Source of the DNA: Guptibacillus spartinae
Lineage (GTDB): Bacteria > Bacillota > Bacilli > Bacillales > Guptibacillaceae
Direction of reading: 5' to 3'
Assembly: GCF_028610625.1 (NCBI RefSeq)
Contig: NZ_JAQQWU010000023.1
Coordinates: forward strand, 1-36,767
DNA: 36,767 nt
The position numbers and the translations under genes are program-made. Below, piece after piece: positions 14,703 to 22,551 of the stretch. The notes under the pieces were generated by a model. The model was given only the letters and a program-made list of their open reading frames with translations. It did not search any database and was not told the DNA's origin. Position 1 is the first letter of the stretch; the number at the start of each line of letters is the position of its first letter.

Positions 14703-16997
14703 TTATTTTGATATAGCCATCGCCATACAATTGCCATTAATTGATGTTGTTACAATCAACCCTTTTTTCAACGGTCCTTTAGTCCATCCTAGCGAACGGG
14801 TGACTTTTTGTTGTTCTTCATCTGTTAAGCCAAGTAATTCAACTGCAGCTTGTGTATGATACAAAGAGCCATTTGACTCCATGTAGCCAAAAGTGTTATT
14901 TAATGTAAAGATTGGTGTGCTGCCAAACTCTGACTTCAGTTTAATAAATTCATTAGTGTCGAATACATTGTTGTTATGATAAAAGATAAAATCGACATCA
15001 GAAACAGTTAGCTTCGCATCATCTAAACAACGGGATATACTATTTTTAATGGTTCGGTAAAGGTTATCTTCAGAATTAAAGCTCATTCCAAATCCTTTGA
15101 CCTTAGCGTGGACATCTAATCCTTGCTGTACAGCAATTTCTTCATCAGCTAAAGTTAGAAAAGTACTTCCTTCAGTTGTTTCATACGAACTCTCAGTTAA
15201 GTGAAGAGCTTTGTCGATTTCATCCGACAAATCCGAAGATTCATCCCCAGCGCCAACAAGAACAGTTTTTTGTTTACCATCTTTAATTGTCAATGCTCCA
15301 TATAGCATGGCGTGTAATCCATCGGTTCCACCAGAGCTATGAGAACTGCTAAAGCCTTTAATTCTGAATTTTTTTGCGATTTTGCCTGCTGTGGAATTCA
15401 ATACCATATCCGGAAAGTAAACTCCACTTGCGTTATCAATGCCCCGGTCAAGAATGGAGCCCAAATATTTTTCTGCGCTCTTTAAGCTTCCTCTAGAAGT
15501 ACCGTATACAAGCCCGATATCTTCTGACCACTCCTTGTCTTGCAAAGTATTCTTAATGGCGAGATCACAAGCTCCAATGCTAAATTGAGTTAGTGGATTC
15601 ATCCGTCTTTCATAAAGAGCTTTATTATATTCTTTTAAAGAGAAGTCTAGTTTAGTCTTAGGAGAAGGTTGGATACTGAAGGATGATAGAATGCTTCCAG
15701 ATTTGTTTGCTAATGCGTGTACTGTACCAAATCCGCAAATGACAACATCTGATTGTTTTGCTGTTTCGCTGTTACTATCAAAGATAGGTGTTTGAGGAGA
15801 ATGAAAGACATTTTTTGATAGAATTGAAGCGTTATGACCGCCAAAAGCTGAATTGTTACATAAAAAATAATCAGGAGTTTCGGTCAGCATTTCATTTGTA
15901 ACAAGTTTTGCCGTTTCGCAACCTTCCCTCGCTTTTTCAAAGTGAATTGTTGCTGGCAATAGACCTTGTTCTAAAGCTAACAAGGTAGTAGCATATTCAA
16001 TTGAAGCTGCTGCTCCAAGGTTATGACCGAAATATGCTTTACTAGAACTGACATTAATGTCCTTAAATCTATCACCGAAGAAAGACTGTAGCCCTTTTAA
16101 TTCAGCAGGGTCATTTGCCTTAGTGCCTGTTCCATGAGTGTTGATATATTCTATACGTTCATTTTCAATACCACCCTGCGCCACCGCCATTTGAACGGCA
16201 TTCAAGATTCCTTTTCCTTCTGGCTCTGGAGCAGTTTCATGATATGCGTCACTACTAAGCCCATAACCATTGATAACTGAGTAGATTTTCGCATCTCTTT
16301 CAAGCGCTTTTTCAAGAGGCTCCAAAACCAAGAATGCTGCTCCCTCACCTAGACTCAAACCATATCTGTGGTTATAAGGTGAGCAAGGTTTATCGTTCAA
16401 TGCTTTTAAAGCATTAAACCCAGCATAAACTGATGACGACATGGAGTCTGACCCGCCTGCAATCATTGCATCAGCATACCCATGCTGTAGCATGTCACAC
16501 GCAAATCCAATTGCATTTCCACTTGCCGCACACGCAGTATTCAAAGTCATTACTGGGCCATTAAAGTGGAAATGCTTTGCCACAGAGTCACCTTGTTGGA
16601 AAAAAGGATAATTTTTAGTTAATTGACTATCAAGATTCGATAATCCATTTTGCTGCTCAAGTGAATTTAACCCACCATTACATGTTCCAAAAGCTAGACC
16701 AATTGTCCCAATATTTTCCTGAGCTAGCCTCGCTTCACTTACCGCCTCTTGAATAGACAAAATAGCGTACTGTGAACAGCGATCAAAGGAGGCTTGTTCT
16801 TCTAATGTAAAATGATCGGTTGGTTCATAGCCTTTAATTTCAGCCCCAATACTGCTAATAAACTTACTAGCATCAAACGACTGTATGTTATCAATCCCTG
16901 TTTGATTTTGTTTCATATTTTCAAAAGTTTCTTTTTTGTTTTGACCTAGTGCTGATAAAATGCCAATTCCGGTAACTGCTATTTGGAATGGTTTCAT
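14703..16997 (-). CDS. Fused ketosynthase-chain length factor (KS-CLF), type II PKS
   Basis: 764-aa protein made of two ketosynthase-type halves. The first (about 1-410) has a full KAS I/II active site: Cys156 in NTACAASG, His288 in THGTGTKAND, Lys320 and His325 in FGHNLGAA. The second (about 415-764) keeps the fold but not the catalysis: the Cys position is Ser552 in SSSHSSGGTDG, HGTGT reads HNNNVFD, and FGH reads FGY. That is the signature of a chain length factor. KS and CLF are normally separate genes, so the fusion would fix a 1:1 pair. No acyltransferase domain is present, so malonyl transfer must come from FabD of the host. It overlaps the upstream hydrolase gene by ATGA. Confidence 0.92.
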   Translation of the reverse strand: MKPFQIAVTGIGILSALGQNKKETFENMKQNQTGIDNIQSFDASKFISSIGAEIKGYEPTDHFTLEEQASFDRCSQYAILSIQEAVSEARLAQENIGTIGLAFGTCNGGLNSLEQQNGLSNLDSQLTKNYPFFQQGDSVAKHFHFNGPVMTLNTACAASGNAIGFACDMLQHGYADAMIAGGSDSMSSSVYAGFNALKALNDKPCSPYNHRYGLSLGEGAAFLVLEPLEKALERDAKIYSVINGYGLSSDAYHETAPEPEGKGILNAVQMAVAQGGIENERIEYINTHGTGTKANDPAELKGLQSFFGDRFKDINVSSSKAYFGHNLGAAASIEYATTLLALEQGLLPATIHFEKAREGCETAKLVTNEMLTETPDYFLCNNSAFGGHNASILSKNVFHSPQTPIFDSNSETAKQSDVVICGFGTVHALANKSGSILSSFSIQPSPKTKLDFSLKEYNKALYERRMNPLTQFSIGACDLAIKNTLQDKEWSEDIGLVYGTSRGSLKSAEKYLGSILDRGIDNASGVYFPDMVLNSTAGKIAKKFRIKGFSSSHSSGGTDGLHAMLYGALTIKDGKQKTVLVGAGDESSDLSDEIDKALHLTESSYETTEGSTFLTLADEEIAVQQGLDVHAKVKGFGMSFNSEDNLYRTIKNSISRCLDDAKLTVSDVDFIFYHNNNVFDTNEFIKLKSEFGSTPIFTLNNTFGYMESNGSLYHTQAAVELLGLTDEEQQKVTRSLGWTKGPLKKGLIVTTSINGNCMAMAISK

Positions 16998-18082
16998 TTA
17001 TTACCACCTCGCTTTTTCCATTTTTGCATCATAAGCAGTGTAGACAATAGTATTTTCAAAGGAATGTTATTGCTACCACTATGCCTCAATACGCTTAGTG
17101 GAACGATTTTTTGTATAATGTCCAGGTGATCCGGAGATCCATGGATATCATCAAATTCAATGAACTCTAAGTTCGATACATTTTCATTAATAAAGGACTT
17201 TTCAGAGAGTGGAATAATTTCATCACGTGTGCTAAAAATATAAGTAATTGGAATGTCTATCCGTTGGATATTTTCAGGGGAGATGGCCAATCCTCTCATA
17301 TAACTCTGAAGTTTATCTTCGTCAAGTTTGCACACATGAGACAATGTTCTTCTGGTTATGAAGGGTACATTCTCATTTGAATAGTCTTGATAAAAACGAT
17401 TGAGAGGCGCTCCAACAGTGGTAATCCCTTTGATTCTTGGATCAAATAATGATTGTTTTATAGCTAATTGTCCTCCAAAGCTCATACCAACAACAAAGGT
17501 GTTTTCAACATCCGTTTCGTTGGCTAGAGAATTTAGAATCATTTCGATCATCTGATGAGATGATTCTTGAAAGATCATACTATTTTCTCCGACCCCTGGA
17601 AATTCCGTGACAACAACCGAAAACCCCATCTTTTTCCCTGTTTCAAGAAAAACGCTCCACTGTTCTTTAATAGAAACAATACCGCCTAAGACAAGTAAGC
17701 AAGGCTTTTTAGGATTAAGGTTTGCAGTATAAAAAGAAAGTTTTTTATCATGTACATAAATGGTGTGCTTTTTGACATTATTATCACAATAGTGATCTTC
17801 AAAAGCACGAACTAACTCTTTGCTTGATTCCTTTTGTACATTTGTTTCTGGGAACGGAAATCTAGCAAAGTTATAGCACTGGATGGCATCTGATACGTGT
17901 CCATTCTCTAAACTTTGTTTCGCTGCCTTTCTCCAAACACAATCCCATGCACCTTCGATTTTGTCCTCATGAGTGGATTCTTTGTAAATTGAGTTAAGAA
18001 CATGCTGAGGATCTAATCCTTTAAACTGCTGTGATTTAATATGCAAGCCTGCATATTTTTTTAATTCAGATAATTCAATCAA
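16994..18082 (-). CDS. FrsA-like alpha/beta hydrolase (possible AbyA5/Agg5 role)
   Basis: 362-aa alpha/beta hydrolase with an N-terminal helical part of about 100 residues, as in FrsA-type esterases. The nucleophile elbow is GMSFGG with Ser201; TRDEIIP carries the likely acid, and the His lies in DDIHGSPDHLD. Related hydrolases in tetronate clusters eliminate acetate from the acetylated tetronate to give the exocyclic double bond, a role I infer here from its company with the acyltransferase. It could instead release or proofread the chain. TTG start at 18082 overlaps the thioesterase stop as TTGA, with GTAGGTG upstream. Confidence 0.83.
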   Translation of the reverse strand: MIELSELKKYAGLHIKSQQFKGLDPQHVLNSIYKESTHEDKIEGAWDCVWRKAAKQSLENGHVSDAIQCYNFARFPFPETNVQKESSKELVRAFEDHYCDNNVKKHTIYVHDKKLSFYTANLNPKKPCLLVLGGIVSIKEQWSVFLETGKKMGFSVVVTEFPGVGENSMIFQESSHQMIEMILNSLANETDVENTFVVGMSFGGQLAIKQSLFDPRIKGITTVGAPLNRFYQDYSNENVPFITRRTLSHVCKLDEDKLQSYMRGLAISPENIQRIDIPITYIFSTRDEIIPLSEKSFINENVSNLEFIEFDDIHGSPDHLDIIQKIVPLSVLRHSGSNNIPLKILLSTLLMMQKWKKRGGNK

Positions 18083-18765
18083 TATATAGCACCTACTTGA
18101 ACATACTTTAACAGTAGGGAGTGAATAACCTCTGGGTGCTTGAGAATCTGAAAGTGATCACCTTTTATCGCTTTTATAGTCACTGTGTAATCCATGCATT
18201 CTTTCCATAAATGGATCTTTTCTATGTCTATAATTCGATCTTCGGTTCCATTAATGACATATGTAGGAAGAGGTAAAGATTCTTTATTAAGTGTAAATGT
18301 TCCCACTAATGATAAATCTGCTCGTAAGATTGGAGCAAACCACTTTATAAACATTGGATGTTTTTGCAAATGGTCCGGAATCCCTCCAAGCGCCCCCATC
18401 TTTTCCATTAATGTGTGATTATCCCCAGTTGTTACTTGAACAGCACCATTATACTCCTGAAGAGGATTCACACCACTTAACACTCGAAACAAAGGATCAT
18501 GATCCTTTAAACGTCTTGTTATTTCATAAGCAAACAATGCACCCATACTATGACCAAACACACCCCAAGGTTCACCGTCTTGTATCGTTTCCTCGACCTG
18601 AGCAATTAGTGATTCAGTCGCCTCATTAAAGCTGTCGACTAATGGCAAATTTCCCTTTTTTCCTCTTCCAGGTAAATCAATAGAAACTATTTCTACGCCA
18701 TTCATTTTCCATCGTTTAAACATTGATGAAGAACCTCCAGCGCAATGAAAACAAAGCAGTTTCAT
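18079..18765 (-). CDS. Type II thioesterase
   Basis: Stand-alone thioesterase of the GrsT/LgrE type, 228 aa, which removes wrong or stalled acyl groups from carrier proteins. It begins with the typical LLCFHCAGGSSSMFKRW; the nucleophile is Ser73 in GHSMGA, an Asp lies in GTEDRII, and the His in GDHFQI near the end. First gene of the operon: ATG 18765 has GGGAGG upstream, and the three-unit operator and sigma-A-type promoter lie directly before it. The in-frame TTG at 18768 is a less likely start. Confidence 0.92.
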   Translation of the reverse strand: MKLLCFHCAGGSSSMFKRWKMNGVEIVSIDLPGRGKKGNLPLVDSFNEATESLIAQVEETIQDGEPWGVFGHSMGALFAYEITRRLKDHDPLFRVLSGVNPLQEYNGAVQVTTGDNHTLMEKMGALGGIPDHLQKHPMFIKWFAPILRADLSLVGTFTLNKESLPLPTYVINGTEDRIIDIEKIHLWKECMDYTVTIKAIKGDHFQILKHPEVIHSLLLKYVQVGAIY

Positions 18766-18781
18766 CAAGCACCTCCCTTGG

Positions 18782-18822
18782 TAACCACAGGTTACTAACC
18801 TGTGGTTACTAACCTGTGGTTA
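18782..18822. promoter_or_regulatory. Three-unit TetR operator of the biosynthetic operon
   Basis: Three 13-bp units separated by single bases: TAACCACAGGTTA (18782-18794), TAACCTGTGGTTA (18796-18808) and the same again (18810-18822). Units 1 and 2 form a perfect inverted repeat; units 2 and 3 are a direct repeat. The block lies between the -10 box and the start codon of the thioesterase gene, covering the expected transcription start. The same TAACCnnnGGTTA unit lies at the TetR promoter, so the adjacent TetR is the likely repressor. Confidence 0.85.
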
Positions 18823-18824
18823 AT

Positions 18825-18853
18825 ATAATACACACTTCAAATTACAATATCAA
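18825..18853 (-). promoter_or_regulatory. Sigma-A-type promoter of the biosynthetic operon
   Basis: On the minus strand TTGATA (18848-18853) and TATTAT (18825-18830) are separated by exactly 17 bp, each one base from consensus. The -10 box is followed two bases later by the TetR operator, so bound repressor would block transcription start. All 16 genes of the operon can be read from here. Confidence 0.8.
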
Positions 18854-18898
18854 CCATATTTCGAAGATAATTGTTAAAAAATTATAAAAAAATGCTTT

Positions 18899-19558
18899 TT
18901 ATGTAAATTTAACAAGATACTGGTCTATTTGTTTATGAGGAAACTCAATGTCTTTTCCATGACAGATACTAACAGATTTTGGCCTCAATTCTTTTACAAT
19001 ACCCCCACTCTTTACAGCTTCGTTCATATCTGAAGTAAACATAGGCATTGGTTTTTGTAACTTTCCTTTTTTAGAAGTAAACAAATCTCCCCCAATAAGA
19101 ATACGATCTTTTTCATGGTAGTACACTACGTGTCCGGGAGAGTGCCCTGGAGTATGGATAGGTATTAGATTCGCTAGCTTTTTAAATTTACCACCATCCA
19201 ATTTTTCTAGTGGCTGCACGATTCCTGGTTGGACCAGATTTTCCGTTTTTTTTCTACCAGGAAAAGGCTCTTTTCCTTCCATGTGATTAATATCATTTTG
19301 ATGAGCATACACGGGAACATTTTCTGCTTCGACTATTTTATTTACTCCACCTACATGATCTGAATGACCGTGAGTTAAGAGGATTCCTTTTAAAGAACCT
19401 AACTTTTTAGCTTCTTTTAAAATACGCTTTCTCATAAAGGGCATCCCAGTATCAACAAGATAGACTCCATCATCGTCTGTTACAATCCACGCACTCATTT
19501 TCATAAAAAACCATGCTTCGACTTTATATATGTTAGGAGATACCTTGAGGACTTTCAC
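18899..19558 (-). CDS. MBL-fold metallo-hydrolase
   Basis: 219-aa metallo-beta-lactamase-fold hydrolase, probably with two zinc ions. The metal motif THGHSDHVGG is at 62-71 (His63, His65, Asp67, His68), the third ligand His lies in PGHSPGHVVYY, the bridging Asp in GGDLF and the last His in ICHGKD. The family includes lactonases, thioesterases and glyoxalase II-like enzymes; the substrate cannot be told. GTG start 19558, with AAAGGAG 9 nt upstream, lies inside the end of the TetR gene, so the two are co-transcribed. A lactonase-like role on the pathway product (self-protection or turnover) is possible but only inferred from context. Confidence 0.88.
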   Translation of the reverse strand: MKVLKVSPNIYKVEAWFFMKMSAWIVTDDDGVYLVDTGMPFMRKRILKEAKKLGSLKGILLTHGHSDHVGGVNKIVEAENVPVYAHQNDINHMEGKEPFPGRKKTENLVQPGIVQPLEKLDGGKFKKLANLIPIHTPGHSPGHVVYYHEKDRILIGGDLFTSKKGKLQKPMPMFTSDMNEAVKSGGIVKELRPKSVSICHGKDIEFPHKQIDQYLVKFT

Positions 19559-20156
19559 TTGCTACCACTCCTTTAATAAAATAATGGACCGACTGTTTCA
19601 CAATTGGAAGTACTCTTCTTTCAATTTGGATCACTCGTTCTTCAACATCTTTATACGTCATGATGATTCCATGAAGCATGTAATAAATCATTCGACTGAA
19701 CTCAAGTAGTTGGGCTTCCCCCCACTCCGTAAAGTTTTCCTTAACTGCTAATTGTAATGAATCAAATAGCCTTAATCTCGTTTTATTTAACTCCCACTTT
19801 GTTGAAGTTACATCCACTCTACTAGCATCAACTGTTACAAAGGCTTGGTACAAATTTCTATAAAATAATCCGAAGTGAACAAACGTTTGTGATGTTCTTA
19901 TTAGTTTTTGTTCTGGTGAGAACTTTTCGTTCGTTAGTATGGAATTCATTTCTTTTATTAATTTATCTAACGGTTTCTCTGCTAATTCTTCGAGTAATTT
20001 GTGTTTGTCATGAAAATACACGTATATACTCGTATGGGAGCAATTCGCTTCTTTTGCAATTTCTCGAACGGTTACCTGTTCATAACCCTTTTTGTAAAAC
20101 AAGGTTTTTGCAGCAATTAAAATCCTATCTCTAGCTAAAATTTCTTTTTTTGTCAA
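19533..20156 (-). CDS. TetR-family transcriptional regulator
   Basis: 207-aa TetR-type repressor. The N-terminal helix-turn-helix covers about residues 7-55, with VTVREIAKEANCSHTSIYVYFHDKHKLLEEL being the recognisable DNA-binding part; the rest is an all-helical ligand-binding domain. TTG 20156 is chosen as start because GAGGAGG lies 8 nt upstream; the longer GTG frame (20180) would begin inside the operator. The same operator units are found before this gene and before the biosynthetic operon, so it probably represses itself and the operon and is released by a pathway intermediate or product. Confidence 0.9.
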   Translation of the reverse strand: MTKKEILARDRILIAAKTLFYKKGYEQVTVREIAKEANCSHTSIYVYFHDKHKLLEELAEKPLDKLIKEMNSILTNEKFSPEQKLIRTSQTFVHFGLFYRNLYQAFVTVDASRVDVTSTKWELNKTRLRLFDSLQLAVKENFTEWGEAQLLEFSRMIYYMLHGIIMTYKDVEERVIQIERRVLPIVKQSVHYFIKGVVASESPQGIS

Positions 20157-20173
20157 TGTATTTTCCTCCTCTA

Positions 20174-20200
20174 TAACCACCGGTTAGTAACCAATGGTTA
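20174..20200. promoter_or_regulatory. Two-unit TetR operator of the regulator gene
   Basis: TAACCACCGGTTA (20174-20186), one G, TAACCAATGGTTA (20188-20200). Each unit follows TAACCnnnGGTTA, as in the three-unit operator at 18782-18822, with the same 14-bp period. It sits directly behind the -10 box of the TetR promoter, as expected for autoregulation. Confidence 0.82.
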
Positions 20201-20201
20201 T

Positions 20202-20230
20202 ATTATATTGAAAACCTTGTAACTATTCAA
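20202..20230 (-). promoter_or_regulatory. Promoter of the tetR-MBL pair
   Basis: On the minus strand TTGAAT (20225-20230) and a perfect TATAAT (20202-20207) are 17 bp apart. The operator begins one base after the -10 box, the same arrangement as at the biosynthetic operon promoter. Confidence 0.75.
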
Positions 20231-20499
20231 GGACAATCTAATACTTAAACTTCATGTGTCCTCAAAAACTCTTGATATATATTTCGTAAACATTCAATAT
20301 AATCTTTAGGTTTATTCACTAATTCACGTGTAATTGAGTCTTATATCCTTTAAAATCACAGCCACTATTTGAGGAGAATACTGATTTTAAGTAAAAATAC
20401 CTATACTAAGATCCCTAGTTTAAATTGGGATTTTCCAAAGGTTTTATAATTGGTACTTATAAATAAATTAGTAGATTTACTATAATTAGGGGGGACTAT
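20231..20499. other. Intergenic region between divergent tetR and padR genes
   Basis: No gene is supported. AATCCCAATTTAAACTAGGGATT-like complementary stretches near 20411-20435 (GATCCCTAG...TTGGGATT) could form a weak hairpin. A strong ribosome binding site (AGGGGGGA) precedes padR. A TATAAT at 20481-20486 is too close to the padR start to be a normal promoter with a leader. Confidence 0.3.
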
Positions 20500-21042
20500 A
20501 TGAAAAAAAATATTACTAAATATATATTACTTGGTTTTCTATCTAAAAATTTCAACACTGGATATGAAATAAAAACACTAATTGATCAAAAAATGAGTAA
20601 CTTTTGCAAATTTAGTTACGGACAAATATACCCAACACTAAAGATATTAGTAAAAGATGAATTAGCAACAGTTATTACGATTCATCAAGATGGTAAACTT
20701 GATAAAAAAGAATATAAAATTACAGATAAAGGAATTGAAACATCAGAAAAATGGCTTCATCATCCTATAAATGATCTGCCGGTAGTAAATAATATCATCT
20801 TATTGAAAGTTTTTTTCCATTGTCATAAGGATGATGAAGCTATAATCAATCAAATAGAGTCCTATAAATTACTCTTAATAAATAGATTGAATACGTATTA
20901 TGCTATTGAAAATACAATACAATTAGAGGCTCAAGACAATGAGGATCCACTTTATGGGCAACTCATACTGGATTATGAAAGAAGAAGAATTGAGGCAGCA
21001 CTCATGTGGTGTGAAACAGCTAAAAACAAAATCTCAAATTAA
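20500..21042 (+). CDS. PadR-family transcriptional regulator
   Basis: 180-aa PadR-type regulator. The N-terminal winged helix (about 8-85) shows the typical opening YILLGFLSK-x-x-x-TGYEIK and GQIYPTLKIL; the C-terminal half is a long helical dimerisation segment, as in the Vir_act_alpha_C group. Start ATG has AGGGGGG 6 nt upstream. It is transcribed away from the TetR gene and ends before a strong hairpin (21152-21194). The target is unknown; PadR proteins often respond to phenolic or other toxic compounds and control an exporter, but no exporter lies beside it. Confidence 0.88.
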   Translation: MKKNITKYILLGFLSKNFNTGYEIKTLIDQKMSNFCKFSYGQIYPTLKILVKDELATVITIHQDGKLDKKEYKITDKGIETSEKWLHHPINDLPVVNNIILLKVFFHCHKDDEAIINQIESYKLLLINRLNTYYAIENTIQLEAQDNEDPLYGQLILDYERRRIEAALMWCETAKNKISN

Positions 21043-21082
21043 TTTATGTATTGATTAGAATAATACTAAGACCTCTTTTAAC

Positions 21083-21113
21083 ACTTCATAGAACTAAGAT
21101 TATACACGAAGTT
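21083..21113 (+). repeat. dif-like site, copy 2 of the ATTATACACGAAGTT repeat
   Basis: The best formed of the three copies. ACTTCATAGAA (21083-21093) matches 10 of 11 bases of the XerC arm of Bacillus dif as I remember it; a 6-bp spacer CTAAGA follows, then TTATACACGAA (21100-21110). The 11-6-11 layout is that of XerC/XerD sites. The right arm matches dif only at TTAT and scattered bases, so it may serve other recombinases. It lies between padR and its terminator. Confidence 0.5.
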
Positions 21114-21151
21114 AAATTAGTTGTTACTTCTATTTCCTGGTCATATTACAA

Positions 21152-21194
21152 TAATGAACAGAGACCTCTATTTATTGAAGGTCTCTGTTCATTA
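21152..21194. terminator. Bidirectional terminator between padR and the convergent gene
   Basis: A perfect 16-bp stem: TAATGAACAGAGACCT (21152-21167) pairs with 21179-21194 across an 11-nt loop, with T-rich sequence following on the plus strand. It serves padR (plus) and the membrane-anchored gene ending at 21213 (minus). Confidence 0.8.
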
Positions 21195-21212
21195 TTAAAT
21201 TTTTGTTTTCTT

Positions 21213-21752
21213 TTATCTAAAATCGATTCTATACAAAACCTTATCTCCGTTTTTCTTGTATATTTTCACTTGGTCTATTTCTTTTTTAGAGTATTTTGTA
21301 TCTATAAGAATATCATTTCTTTCTCCACTATTTTTATCATCATTAATTGTGTATTTCATACTATCTCCATTGGCAATAACTTCTGCAAAACCTACATTTT
21401 CAGGGTTGTGGTTAATCTTTATACCCAAATAATTATTATACTTTCCGCTTAAAAATACATGGCTTACTTTTTCAGAATTTGAATTTTCATTTGAATTTTC
21501 TTTGGAAATATTATCCTTAGAGTATTCTATGACACCAAAATTTTCACCTTTTGAATAGAGAGAGAAAATATAATCTTTTTTTTGATGAATTTCCAAAATC
21601 GACAAATTATTTTTATTCATGTAAAGATCGAATGGCTTAAGTAATTTATTTTCATTATTGCTTTCTTGACTGTTCATCACCATTAAGGTTGTAACTGTAA
21701 TAACTCCAATAGCGGCAATAATTGCTATGAACACCCAATTCCTCTTATTCAT
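21213..21752 (-). CDS. Membrane-anchored hypothetical protein
   Basis: About 179 aa with a single N-terminal membrane segment (roughly residues 5-25, VFIAIIAAIGVITVTTLMV) preceded by KR, and a hydrophilic outside domain rich in Asn, Lys and Ser. No family recognised. ATG 21752 is chosen with GGAGG 10 nt upstream; an in-frame TTG at 21758 is possible. It is convergent with padR, sharing its terminator, and divergent from the secreted protein gene at 21859. The shared upstream region suggests that the two surface proteins may be co-regulated. Confidence 0.65.
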   Translation of the reverse strand: MNKRNWVFIAIIAAIGVITVTTLMVMNSQESNNENKLLKPFDLYMNKNNLSILEIHQKKDYIFSLYSKGENFGVIEYSKDNISKENSNENSNSEKVSHVFLSGKYNNYLGIKINHNPENVGFAEVIANGDSMKYTINDDKNSGERNDILIDTKYSKKEIDQVKIYKKNGDKVLYRIDFR

Positions 21753-21858
21753 ATGCAAATAACCTCCTTATTAGTAAAAAATGGTTGAAAATTGGGGTTT
21801 ATTGTCATATAATGGCCCCTGTGCTTAATCATAATATATTTAAGGGGAGAGGAAAAGT

Positions 21859-22551
21859 ATGAATTTATTGTTAAAAAGAGGGTTATTATCTATTGCGTTT
21901 TTAGTCTTAGCTGTTAGTACCTTAGTGAATCCGTCTTATAGTAGTGCTGCAACTAAATTAGACTCAAAGGAAAGTTTTGAAGTACCAGATATAAAATTCA
22001 CTCCAAAAGTCATAAATACTTACAAAGATGAAAACGGCCATATAATCAATGAGTATTCAAAACTACCAGATAATTTCGTCACTGATGAAAACGGTAATAT
22101 TATTTCTGAAGAAAGTCAGTCAAAAACTACTTTAAGAAAAGAGAATAAAGTCACCACAGCTGCATGTTCTTACCAATATTATTATGATGTTGTCGGCAGA
22201 GTAACTGTGGAAAGAGATGCCTTTGTCAATTATCACCCTGCATTTCCTCAAGCACAAAAAAATGTTTCAGAATACAATTTCACATTTTCTACTACTAGCT
22301 ATTCCATTGGCGTTTCTGGTTACGGTATGTCTGCAGATGTTTCAATTTCTGCTCCTGGAGCAGGTTATTCTATTTCTGCCAACCCTACTATGTGGACTCG
22401 TCCTGCTGTCTATGGGGATATTGAAAGACAAACTGTTAAGGTTACTAGAACTGGTGGATGTACAAGTGGTGAGAAGATCACTTATCAAACTAGATACGTA
22501 CCAATTAATACTTACATTGATACAAATGAATGGTCATATAATCCGAATTGA
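21859..22551 (+). CDS. Secreted hypothetical protein (230 aa)
   Basis: Clear Sec signal peptide (residues 1 to about 30, KRG, a hydrophobic core and SYSSAA as probable cleavage area). A linker with two DENG repeats (KDENGHII, TDENGNII) follows, then a C-terminal domain of about 130 residues with two Cys (AACSYQYY and GGCTSG) that could form a disulfide, rich in aromatic residues and Ser/Thr, and likely all-beta. No family recognised. Ribosome binding site GGGGAGAGG before the ATG. A terminator follows at 22665-22692. A secreted enzyme inhibitor, toxin or surface protein are all possible. Confidence 0.75.
   Translation: MNLLLKRGLLSIAFLVLAVSTLVNPSYSSAATKLDSKESFEVPDIKFTPKVINTYKDENGHIINEYSKLPDNFVTDENGNIISEESQSKTTLRKENKVTTAACSYQYYYDVVGRVTVERDAFVNYHPAFPQAQKNVSEYNFTFSTTSYSIGVSGYGMSADVSISAPGAGYSISANPTMWTRPAVYGDIERQTVKVTRTGGCTSGEKITYQTRYVPINTYIDTNEWSYNPN

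Noticed and set aside
20481-20486. Perfect TATAAT directly before padR as its -10 box
   Set aside because: The start codon follows only 13 bases later and the ribosome binding site would fall at the transcription start, so it cannot be a normal promoter with a leader.
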